A stretch of DNA of 64,000 nt, taken from the NCBI GenBank assembly GCA_905221605.1, contig CAJNDS010000091.1, forward strand, positions 77,001-141,000, read 5' to 3'. The stretch comes from Symbiodinium natans (Eukaryota; Sar; Dinophyceae; Suessiales; Symbiodiniaceae). The notes beneath the pieces were generated by a model, which had not been told where the DNA came from, ran no database searches, and saw only the letters and a program-made list of their open reading frames with translations. Below, piece after piece: positions 54,588-63,523 of this stretch (within the stretch, counting starts at the first letter, position 1; every line of letters begins with the position of its first letter). A program made the position numbers and the translations under genes.

Positions 54588-54712
54588 CTAAACCCTAAAC
54601 CCTAAACCCTAAACCCTAAACCCTAACCCCTAAACCCTAAACCCTAAACCCTAAACCCTAAACCCTAAACCTCTTAACCCTAAACCCTAAACCCTAAACC
54701 CTAAACCCTAAA
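54588..54712 (-). repeat. Interstitial CCCTAAA array
   Basis: About 17 units with one CCCCTAA and one CCTCTTAA interruption. Confidence 0.93.
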
Positions 54713-55138
54713 ACACACTGCGCGGGGCGTGGGGCTGAATACTTCCGGCATGACGACTGGCACAATACAAACCAAGCCACAAGAGGGCATGATAAACCCT
54801 AAACCCTAAACACTAAACCCAAAAACCCTAAACCCAAAACCCCGAAACCCTAAGCTCCGAACCCTAAACAAGATGTGCTGACTACAAAACAGCGTCGTGG
54901 AAGTGGTATAGCAACATATGAACGGTGTACCTTGTGCTTGCTTGTTCAGGGGAAGTGATAAGTAGGGCTATAAGCTATAAGACCTTACATAAGTAGGGGA
55001 GTTATAACCACAGCTACCCTACCTTTAACCTTACTTACGACTAGGATGGCCGATTAAAGCGTCTGAACAAAATCCCTGAATACGGTCCTCTTAAACCCAA
55101 CAAGGGAAAGAATGACATGTCCCCAGGGCCTCCCGAGA
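54713..55138. other. Unique segment with family 6-like and family 8-like sequence
   Basis: 54955-55030 (AAGTAGGGCTATAAGC, TTATAACCACAGCTACCC) resembles family 6. 55085-55130 (TTAAACCCAACAAGGGAAAG, CCCCAGGGCC) resembles the element at 59924-60022. Confidence 0.45.
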
Positions 55139-55310
55139 TAATCCCCTCCCCCAAACAAAGTAAACCTCCCCCTACCCCCCCTAATATTAAATACCTCCAC
55201 TATAGTTATTTTGTAGTATAGGGGGGGGGGGGGGCCTAAACCCTAAACCCTAAACCTTAAACCCGAATATTAGGGGTAGGGGGAGGTTTAATATTAGCGG
55301 GAGGGGATTA
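55139..55310. mobile_element. Foldback element with telomeric repeats and poly-G in its loop
   Basis: Left arm 55139-55188 (TAATCCCCTCCC, AAACCTCCCCCTACC, CTAATATT) pairs with right arm 55266-55310 (AATATTAGGGG, TAGGGGGAGGTTT, GGGAGGGGATTA). The loop holds 14 G (55218-55231) followed by CCTAAACCCTAAACCCTAAA and two decayed units. The telomeric block therefore lies within the element. Confidence 0.75.
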
Positions 55311-57937
55311 AGCAGCAACCACCCCACCATCATCACATTCATCCCCCGTCATATCATGCTGAGATCCGAAAGCCGCCTTGCTTGGAGTGTAGGGTTTAGG
55401 GTTTAGGGTTTAGGGTTTAGGGTTTAGGGTTTAGGGTTTAGGGCTTAGGGTTTAGGGTTTAGGGTTTAGGGTTTAGGGTTTGGGATTTAGGGTTTAGGGT
55501 CATGGGAGGTCAGAAGTAGGGCTGTGGGTAAGGCAAGGGTGGTTACAGCCTTACTTTAACTCTACTGCATGTACCCATGAACATCCAAGTAGCCCCTAAA
55601 CCCTAAACCCTGAACCGCTAAACCCTTAAACCCGAAACCCCGAACCCTCAACCAAATACTAACAGGGCCCAGGTGTCGTGGATCACCCAGTTGTAGAAAG
55701 TCATCATGCCATCCAGGTGGTCAAAGATGTCCTCAGCTGAGCAGAGCTTATGGGGTTTAGGGTTTATTAGGGTTTCTGGTTCAGGCAAAGTACTGTAGGT
55801 GCACCACCTCTCAAGCCGACACTTAAAGGCAAGCTACTTCCTGCCTCTTTTGGAACCTCTCTCTTGGGGTGGCTTGGGGCAGCAGCATGGGGTTCAGATT
55901 TGCGAGTTTAGATTGAAACCTGACCCTGAACCCTAAGCCCTAAGCCCTAACCCCTAGACCCTAAACGCTAAACCCTAAACCCTAAGCCCTAAACCCTAGG
56001 CCCCAAGCCCCAACCTCTCAGCTGCTTCGTGTTTAGGGACTGTGGCTACTCCAAGGCCAACGGCGCATTGCGAATGCGAAACGCTGGTCCCACGAAAACG
56101 GGTGCTCCTTCTGTCCAAGCTAGGATTTAGGGTTTAGGGTTTAGGGCTTAGGGTTAGGGTTTTTGGGTTTAGGGTTTAGGGTTTAGGGCCAAGCCCCAAA
56201 CCCCCAACCTCCAGCTATTCGTCGCTTAGGATGTGATCTCCCTTGTCCAGGGAACATGTTAGGATCGAGGGTTTAGGGATTAGGGTGATGCATGTGTCGC
56301 CTCTGATGATCTTGCTTTTCCAGTACGTTGGAGAATTCTCGTTCGAAAGCCACGGGGCTGTTCCAGCGACACGATGGGTAGTCCTCTCGGCCCAGACACT
56401 TTGACCCTAAATCTCTATGGTCGTACTACTAAACATGCCACAAAAAACCCTAAACCCTAAGCATCAAACCGCGGGATCTACAATAAATGTAAACTAGCAC
56501 CAAGAAGACGCTTCTTCTACACCGCCTGACATGAGGTGGGGTTCTTAAGAAAAAAGTACACCCTAAAAAGACTCCAGCTATCTCCTGAGGAGCCCTATAT
56601 ACATGTGTACAGCAAAAAACCTCAACGACAACCCCCCCCCCCCCCCCTCCCCCATCTCAAAATACTGTCCCAGAAAGAACCACGAGAGTCCTGGGTTTAG
56701 GGTTTAGGGTTTAGGGTTTAGGGTTTAGGGTTTAGGGTTAGGGTTTAGGGTTTAGGGACTAGGGTTTAGGGTTTGGGGTTTAGGGTTTAGGGTTTGGGGT
56801 TTAGGGTTTAGGGCTTTTAGCTCATGGACTCTTAGCCCAAGGATCCCTTCCGAGAGCCCTGGGAGGGATTAGGCTTTTGGGTCTTCGGGTTTTTGGGGTT
56901 CTGCAGCCCTAAACCCTAAACCCTAAACCCTATACCCTAAACCCTAAACCCTAAACCCTAAGCCCTAAACCCTAAACCCTAAGCCCTAAACCCTAAACTC
57001 TGAACCCTCCCCCCCTACCCCCCCCACAAACTTCTCCAGCGCAGCCCTTCTTAGTGCCTGTGTGGCCCCATCTCTGAAGCTTCTGAACTCAAAACCCCCT
57101 AAGCCTTAAAACCTAAACACTAAACCCTAGTTCAAGAACCCGAAACCTACCTTTTTGCAGGTCACCTCGCAATGCTATAAGGGGGCTTTCTACCACTAAC
57201 CCCCCCCACAAATGTAAGCTTTGGGTTCTTCATGTAAGCCCTAAACACCAAAGCCCTGTACCCTAAACTAAACCCCTACAGGCCCTCATCCTGGATCCTC
57301 TACCCTCACATTCTGAACACCCTAAACCCACAAGCCAGCCACTTAGAGACACACACACACACAACACATCTGCAAACCCCAACGTGAAGCTCTCACCCAC
57401 CCCCCGGGCCCCAAACCCCACAGACCTTATACCCCAGCTATCATACCCTGTAAACCCTATACCCTAAACCCTAGACCCCAGACCCCAAACCGTAAACCCT
57501 AAACCCTAAACCCTAAACCCTAAACCCTAAACCCTAAACCCTAAACCCTAAACCCCGTCTTCCTGAGAAACTCCAGCTTCGCTTCGGTGGAGTTCAGCTC
57601 GTGGAAGCGAGCACGAAAGGACTGCCTTTGCTGTTGGGGTTTAGGGTTTAGGGTTTAGGGTTTAGGGTTTAGGGATTAGGGATTAGTGTTTAGGGTTTAT
57701 ATAGGGTTTAGGGTTTAGGGTCTACGGTTTAGGGTTTCAATTCTAGGGTTGGGGAGGGGGCGGGGAAAATTGGAGCCTGTAGAGCCCTAAATCCTGACAA
57801 ACCCTGAACCCTAAACACTAAATCGTAGGAGTTTAGGGTTTAGATTTGGAGTCGAGCAGATTCGGAGTTCCTTCCGCTCAGTTAACCTAAACGGCCGAAA
57901 CCCCCAAAACCTCTGAAGAAACGTCCTTGGGCTGAAC
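55311..57937. other. Telomere-repeat mosaic, no gene
   Basis: TTTAGGG at 55387-55500, 56125-56188 and 56695-56815 (TTTGGGG variants), CCCTAAG/CCCTAAA at 55930-56010, CCCTAAA at 56905-57000 and 57490-57554, TTTAGGG at 57637-57735. Family 6 sequence at 55505-55597. C runs at 56632-56648. A small CA tract near 57350. No gene recognised. Confidence 0.5.
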
Positions 57938-58022
57938 CCTAAAGCCTAAAGCCTAAAGCCTAAAGCCTAAAGCCTAAAGCCTAAAGCCTAAAGCCTAAAG
58001 CCTAAAGCCTAAAGCCTAAACC
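57938..58022 (-). repeat. Homogeneous CCTAAAG array
   Basis: About eleven perfect 7-bp CCTAAAG units, a telomere variant with one C replaced by G, ending in CCTAAACCC. Confidence 0.93.
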
Positions 58023-58095
58023 CTTGAGGGACATCCCGAACCCCTTAAACCCTCAACCCTACGGCTGCTTTTTTCCTCCTTTGGCCTTTTTTCAG

Positions 58096-58348
58096 CCCAG
58101 AGACTCCAAAACCCCCTAATTAATTATGGAATATACCTTAAATCATATTAGGGTTCCTCTTATGCTTTAAGTCTTTAAGGTATATTCATTAATTAAGGAA
58201 GATACCTCAAATCATATTAGGGTTCCTCTTATGCTTTAAGTCTTTACGGTATATTAGTTAATTAAGGAAGATACCTCAAATCATATTAGGGTTCCTCTTA
58301 TGCTTTAAGGCTTTTTCCTCAATTAATGGGTTGATGGAGTCTCTAGGA
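58096..58348. mobile_element. Short TIR element, family 9, with triplicated core
   Basis: Ends CCCAGAGACTCC and GGAGTCTCTAGG are inverted. The core AAATCATATTAGGGTTCCTC plus TTATGCTTTAAG is present three times in tandem with a period of about 70 bp. The left end with TATACCTTAAATCATATT also occurs in the element at 62615-62732, so the two belong to one family. Confidence 0.75.
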
Positions 58349-59923
58349 GGATGAGCACACACGGCCGTCACTCAGCCGACCATGCAGATGTCCCCGTTAC
58401 CTGCATCGGCGCCTTCGGTTTTGGCATTTCGGGTTTAGGGGCTAAGGCTTTGGGGCTTATACTACCCTAAACCCTGACCTTATAAACCCTTTGTTTCATG
58501 TTAGGAACCCTGACAAGCCATGACCCGAAAGCCTAGACGCTAGACCTTAAGACCTTAAACCTCCATAGACCCTCTAAGCGCCTTATGAAACCCATGAAAG
58601 CGCACATTTCCGAAATCGCCCCAAAAAAGCCACAAACCAAATAAACCTTAGACCCTCAAATGGGGTGTGAAGGCTTAGGGGTCTTATTTCTATTTTGTTT
58701 AAGAACCCCCCCCCCCCCCACCCCCTCCCCACAAAAAATCCCTATAAGGGCAAGATGGGGATTATTAAACTTTTTGGTGGTGTTCTTAAGCAAACAGTAG
58801 AATTGTGGGCTTGGACCAAGCCTTGCGTCTTTAGGGATTAGAGTGACGGTCTGGGGTTTCGAAAATTTCAAGCTAGGGTTCAGGAGTCCGCGGTTGAGGC
58901 CTTTCAGTAGGGCTTTGGTCTTGGGCTCCTAGGAGGAGCTTTCCAAACCCTAAACCCTAAACCCTAAACCCAAAACTCCTAACCCTAAACCCTAAACCCT
59001 AAACCCTAAACCCAAAACTCCTAACCCTAAACCCTAAACCCTAAACCCTAAACCCTAAACCCTAAACCCTAAACCCTAAACCCTAAACCCCTTAACCCTC
59101 AAGCCAAGGAGCTCCAAACCACTACCCGGAGGTTCAGGGGTACTTCTAAGTACCGGTAGCCCAGAAACCCCACCTTTGTAGGGGTCCCTTCTTTTGACTT
59201 CCTTATATCTCCCCTTGAAAAAGGGCAGGTTGTTACAGGTAGGGTTATGAGTTTTGGGAAGAACCTTATTTAGGATACTTGGAACGCGACTTGTAAGCAG
59301 CCATGAACCTCCAAAGTCGAGCTCTAAACCATGAAGCACCAAACCCTAAACCCTAAACCCTAGACCCTAAACCCTGAACCCTAAACCCTAGAGGCCCTAA
59401 ATCCTAAACCCATCGCGCCTTGCCCAGGTCGGATCTCGCAGACAGCTCCGGAGGTTCATGGGCACTTCGAGCCCCAATTATAAGTCTTTGGGTTTCAGGG
59501 TTTAGGGTTTAGGGTTTAGGGTTTAGGGTTTAGGGTTTAGGGTTTAGGGTTTTTAGGGTTTAGGGTTTAGGGGGGGGGGGTTTTAGGGTCTACCGTACTT
59601 ATAACTTACTTAGGGGGCTTTAAAAAGTGTAGTTAGAACTGGGGGGGGGGGGGGGGTTAGAAGTCTACTCATAACCTACTTAGGGGACTTAGGGGGGCCT
59701 ATGAGTGCAGATGTATTTTGGGGTTCTAAGTACCCATGAACCTCCAAGAGGGGATCCGCCTCAGGACCAATAGGTGCTCCTCGACCATTCCTGGAGTGGT
59801 CTTGGAGGTTTAGCCTGACCTCAAATCCTATTTTGGGGTACTTTGGAATCCACATGAGAGTTTGGGGTGTTAGGGGTTTCGGGTTTCAGTGGTTAAGGGT
59901 TTTAGGAGCTCTGGGCTTCAGGG
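58349..59923. other. Telomere-repeat mosaic, no gene
   Basis: CCCTAAA array at 58945-59093 with two AAACCCAAAACTCCTAACCC interruptions, CCCTAAA at 59340-59395, TTTAGGG at 59497-59570. G runs at 59572-59581 and 59641-59656 and a C run at 58707-58721. Family 6 and family 5 ends are intermingled at 59127-59320, suggesting one element inside another. Confidence 0.5.
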
Positions 59924-60144
59924 ATAGGATGGCCTGTAAAATCCTCTGAAAACATATTCCTGGATATGAATCCTCCTAAACCCAATAAGGGAAGATGTGT
60001 AAAATGTCCCAAGGGCCTATCCAGGAGCGCTTCTGGGTTGCTGATCTCCACAGCCTCCAGGACAGACCGCCCGCCTTGCGCGACTTCATACTGCAGGATG
60101 TCGTTTGTAGATGACAAAGTGAAGCGGCTAGGAACAGCCGTCAA
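59902..60144 (-). other. Possible 3' continuation of the PPR gene in another frame
   Basis: Minus-strand frame reading PLTAVPSRFTLSSTNDILQY, then GRSVLEAVEISNPEALLDRP. It overlaps the last codons of the PPR frame and is offset by one. The composition looks protein-like up to ALLD, after which the short TIR element at 59924-60022 begins. A one-base indel or a further intron could join it to the PPR gene. I could not find a convincing splice pair. Confidence 0.35.
59924..60022. mobile_element. Short TIR element, family 8
   Basis: Left GGATAGGATGGCCTGTAAAA; right is the complement of GGATAGGCCCTTGGGACATT. Interior CCTCCTAAACCCAATAAGGG matches 55085-55130. It lies just beyond the last PPR-like coding sequence. 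Confidence 0.55.
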
Positions 60145-62600
60145 AGGCCAGCTGTAAGAAATGCTCCTATGCCAATGGTGTAGCTCGCCTGGTCGGGCAC
60201 AACTCTAGCTGCTGTCATCTGTGAAAACAAGTGGAGGGACATCTGCCATTCACCCGCCTTGTCACAAGCACTAGTGCAGGCATTGAAACTGAACACGTTT
60301 GGCACAAGTCTGGCCGTCCACATACGCGACAAAAGGCCCATGGCCATCTGCCATTCACCAGCCGCCTTACATGCGCAGATTGCAAAATTGAAGCTGAGCA
60401 CGTCTTGCGCGACTCTGTATAGAGGCATCTGCCCTAACAAATGCAGGGCCGTCTGCCACTCGCCACCTTTCAAGCACGCCATGATGCCAGCGTTGAAGTA
60501 GATCGCATCTGGCACAATTGTAGAGTTTGGTAGCTGCGATATCAGCTGCAAGGGCACCTGCCACTTGCCGCGGCTAATTTCACGGTCACTGATGCCTGCG
60601 CTGAAGCTGAGCATGCTCTGTGCAAGAACAAGCAGGGCCACTTGCCACTCGCCATCTGTCTGACACGTGCTGATGCCGGCACTGATGCTGAACACGTCGG
60701 GCACTACTCTGGCTGCCGGCATCTGCGAGAACAGCTGCAACGGCACTTGCCAGTCTTTGCTTTTCCCACAGGCGCTGATACCTTGCTTCTCCAATAGCCA
60801 ACGGGAAAAAAGGTTCAACTTGAATGTTCCTACTAAATAAGGAAACCCAAAAAGCTTAAAGTTCGACTAAAGGCGAAGTAAGATACTGGAGTTGAAGCTG
60901 ATCACATCTGGCAGGGGTCTGCCGATCATCTGCATTTGCGCCAGCAAACGCAGGGCAACTTGCCATTCACCAGCCTAGACCCGGGAGTAACCTAGGAATA
61001 AAAAGGGTACCCTTTTGGTTTTAAGGGGATTATAAGGGAGCCCAACCCTAAAAAGAGGAAAAAAGGGCCTACTCCCGGTCCCAGCAGCTCTCTGGCATGC
61101 GCTGATGCCAGCATTGAAGCTGATCACATTTGGTACGGCACTGGGTTGTGACGTTATCGACAACAAGCGCAGGGCCATCTGCCATTCACCAGGACTATCA
61201 CAGGCGCTTATGGCGGCACTGACGGCGACCGAATTTGGCAGAACTCTGGCTGCCGGCATCTGAGAAAGCAGTTGTAGGGCCATCCGCCATTGAGCACCTT
61301 TCGTGCATGCACTGATGCCAGCACTGAAGCTAAACACATTGGGTGTGTATCTGTGGGTCGGCATCTCAGAAAGCATCAGCAGGGCCACCTGCCATTCACC
61401 ACCTTTCTCACATGCGCTGATACCAGCACTGAAGCTGATCACGTCTGGCACTACTCTGTCTCTTCGCATCTGCGAAAGCAAATGCAAGGGCGTCCGCCAC
61501 TCACATCCTTTCTCGCAGGCACTGATGCTGGAATTGAAGCTGATGACGTCTGGCTCTGCAATAGCTACGTGCATCTGATCTAACAGGTGAAGGGCCATCT
61601 TCCACTCCCCTCCTTCCTCACATGCGCTGATGCCAGCATTGAAGCTGATCACGTCTGGCTGAAGTCTTTCAGTCAGCATCTGACATAACAAGCCCAGGGC
61701 CACCTGCCATTCGTGCTTGCATGCGCTGATCGCGGCATTGAAGCTGACGACGTCTGGCGAAATTCTATTTGTCGGCATCTGGGCTAACAAGTGCATGGCC
61801 ATCCGCCATTCACCACCTCTCTGACATGCGCTGATGCTGGCGTTGAAGGCGATCACATCTGGCACGACTCTTGCTATCCTTAGGTTAGCAGGGAATGAGG
61901 GAATTCGGCCCCTTTATCCACCCTTTTAAAGGATTATATAGGGCATCTCCTTCCCCCTTTCCCTATTAACCAACAGCAAGTGTCGGCATCTGCTCTAGTA
62001 AGTGCAGGGCCATAATCCAGTCACCGCCCTGCTCACACGCGCTGATAGCGGTACTCATGCTGACAATGTCTGGCACGAGCCCGATACTTGGCATCTGCGA
62101 TAAAAGGTGTAGCGCCATCTTCAATTTGCCTCCTTTCTTACATGCATTGATACTGGCGTTCCAACTGATCAAGTCTGGTGATACTCTCGAAGTCGCCATC
62201 CGTGCAAGCAAACGAAGGACATGATGCCAACGCAGGGTTTTCCCACAAGCTGTGATGGCGGTGCGGAAGCCCAAGACAGTGGGTAGGACGCTGACTGCGA
62301 ACACGGCTTTCAGTACCTGGAGTGCAGCTTTCCACTCTCCGGCTCTTGTACAGTCAACGAGAACCTAGACTGAACTCGTTACCCTTGCAAAAATTAGTAA
62401 TCGCAGCTCTTCCTTAGGGGTTCTATTATAGTGACCAAACATTACAAAACTGCTTCCAAGCACCCCTAGGGAACGTCCTTAAACGCGTCATCCAGCGGCA
62501 CAGTTGGCAGCAGGCGCAGAGCAATCCGCAAGTCATGACTTCGGCAGACTGCAGCGATCACAGGAGGGAGGCCCGTTGTCTTGCGATCAAGGTCTGGCAT
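60141..62600 (-). CDS. Pentatricopeptide repeat (PPR) protein, five exons
   Basis: About 18 tandem PPR units of 35 residues of the form VPDVISFNAGISACEKGGEW-(Q/R)MALHLLSQMP. PPR proteins bind organellar RNA base by base and act in mitochondria or plastids; the RNA target cannot be read here. Proposed exons (minus): 62600-62475, 62364-61985, 61878-61089, 60974-60887, 60781-60141. All junction phases agree (0, 2, 0, 1), and every junction restores normal repeat register, e.g. VPLDDAFKD+VLVDCTRAGEW, QMPIARVVPDV, ISACQRAGEWQV and ISFNSSISACGK. The start ATG at 62600 is the first in frame, 15 bases inside a TIR element boundary, so an upstream exon with a transit peptide may be missing. The stop at 60143-60141 cuts the last repeat, so the 3' end is doubtful. 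Low-level expression cannot be judged. Confidence 0.8.
60782..60886 (-). mobile_element. PPR intron 4 = introner family 2 (GT-AG, 105 bp)
   Basis: Removed as GTATCTTACTTCG...GAGAAGCAAG it joins AACTCCA to GTATCAGC in frame. GTATC occurs at both splice sites, like a 5-bp target duplication. Ends CTTACTTCGCC and GGAGAAGCAAG are inverted. An intergenic relative lies at 6930-7117. Confidence 0.8.
60975..61088 (-). mobile_element. PPR intron 3 = introner family 1 (GC-AG, 114 bp)
   Basis: Spliced from GCTGCTGGGACC to GGGTCTAG it joins CAGAGA to GCTGGTGAATGG (R-A-G-E-W). GCTG is repeated at both sites. Ends GGACCGGGAGTAGG and TTACTCCCGGGTC are inverted repeats. Intergenic relatives at 1466, 8665 and 9233. 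Confidence 0.8.
61879..61984 (-). mobile_element. PPR intron 2, introner-like (GA-AG, 106 bp)
   Basis: Spliced from GACACTTGCTG to AACCTAAG it joins CAGATGCC to GATAGCAAGAG, giving QMPIARVVPD with normal repeat spacing. GA donors are known in dinoflagellates. GGTTAATAGGGAA and TTCCCTGCTAACC inside are inverted. A GT-AG alternative (61874-61970) stays in frame but adds three residues. Confidence 0.65.
62365..62474 (-). mobile_element. PPR intron 1, introner-like (GT-AG, 110 bp)
   Basis: Spliced from GTTCCCTAGGGG to CAGTCTAG it joins AAGGAC to GTTCTCGTTGAC. GTTC is present at both sites. The joined product aligns with the 20-residue inter-helix segment of other repeats without a gap. A shorter acceptor at 62413 also keeps frame but leaves an in-frame TAG. 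CCTAGGGGT and AACCCCTAAGG inside form an inverted repeat. Confidence 0.65.
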
Positions 62601-62614
62601 TGTGTCGAGGCATA

Positions 62615-62732
62615 CCCAAAGAGCCCAATGCCCCCTAAGTAAGGAATGTACCTTAAATCATATTCAGGATCCATATATATATATATATAATTCAGGTATA
62701 TTCCTTAATCAAGGGGTATTGGGCTCTCTGGG
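62615..62732. mobile_element. Short TIR element, family 9, flanked by TA
   Basis: A 118-bp element with arms of about 38 bp: CCCAAAGAGCCCAATGCCCC plus GTAAGGAATGTACC, and the complement ending in GGTATTGGGCTCTCTGGG. TA borders both ends, compatible with a TA target duplication of mariner-type elements. A TATATA tract sits at the centre. It lies 15 bp upstream of the PPR start codon. Confidence 0.8.
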
Positions 62733-63434
62733 TATAGCCCCCTCCCTTTGTCAGATCCGTGGGCAGATTAGAAAAAAGAACCTACAAAACCCCAAATCCC
62801 CGAAAACGACCCCCCACTCAAAGCCAAAACCCAAGCCGTCTGCAAACCCTTCTTGGATACATGTAAACTGCCCTAAAACCCTAAACCCGCAACCCTAGAC
62901 CCTAAACTAGGCCCTAAACCCTAAACCATAAGCCCTAAACCCTAAACCCTAAACCCTAATCCCTAAACCCTAAACCCTAAACCCCGCACGCGAGTGCGCT
63001 TCTGCAGGCAGCCCGCAGCTTTCAAATGCGGACGCGCTTGAGATGCGAGCGGGCGGTCTGAGCAGAATCCTCGAAAATTTAGAAACCCTAAGACATGTAG
63101 CCCAGAAAACCTACCTTTTTAGGGGGTTCCTCATTACGATTTCCTAAAACATCTCCCCATAAAAGGTTATTTTGGGGCTAGGTGGGGCTTGCAGGGGCCT
63201 GGTGCCCAAACCCGAACCGCTCCGTGTTAGCATGGGAAAGTGCCACGAGGGAGAAGACCCTGGCCGCACAAAAATCATGCCACCAGACCCTTCCCCCCCC
63301 CCCCCAAACTCGAAAACCTGACATTTGCTAAACGCCGAAAGACAAGCTTGGTGTTTTCTGTGGGTTTAGGTTTAGTGTTTTTTTTGTTAAAGGTGTTTTG
63401 GCGGCTTTAGGGATTGGGGTTTCTAGGCGTGGGA
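62733..63434. other. Telomere-repeat mosaic, no gene
   Basis: CCCTAAA with CCCTAAT variants at 62875-62985. A family 5 left end (TGTAGCCCAGAAAACCTACC) at 63099-63122 followed by GGGGGTTCC and ATCTCCCC blocks also seen at 59150-59215. C run at 63293-63305. Confidence 0.5.
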
Positions 63435-63523
63435 TGTTCCCCCTTATACTAACAGTCCTTCATTGGGGTTATAGTACGCCCTATTCTAATCCCTATTCAG
63501 GACTGTTTGTGTAAGGGGGAACA
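63435..63523. mobile_element. Short TIR element, family 7
   Basis: An 89-bp element with 26-bp arms: TGTTCCCCCTTATACTAACA plus GTCCTT and the complement AGGACTGTTTGTGTAAGGGG plus GAACA. A left end without partner is at 27723-27750. Confidence 0.8.

Noticed and set aside
54252-54605. 117-codon frame with repeated GFGVWGL
   Set aside because: Translation of the GGGTTTG array, ending in telomeric CCCTAAA.
62413-62474. 62-bp version of PPR intron 1
   Set aside because: It keeps frame but leaves a TAG codon and 15 extra residues. The acceptor at 62365 removes both and restores repeat spacing.
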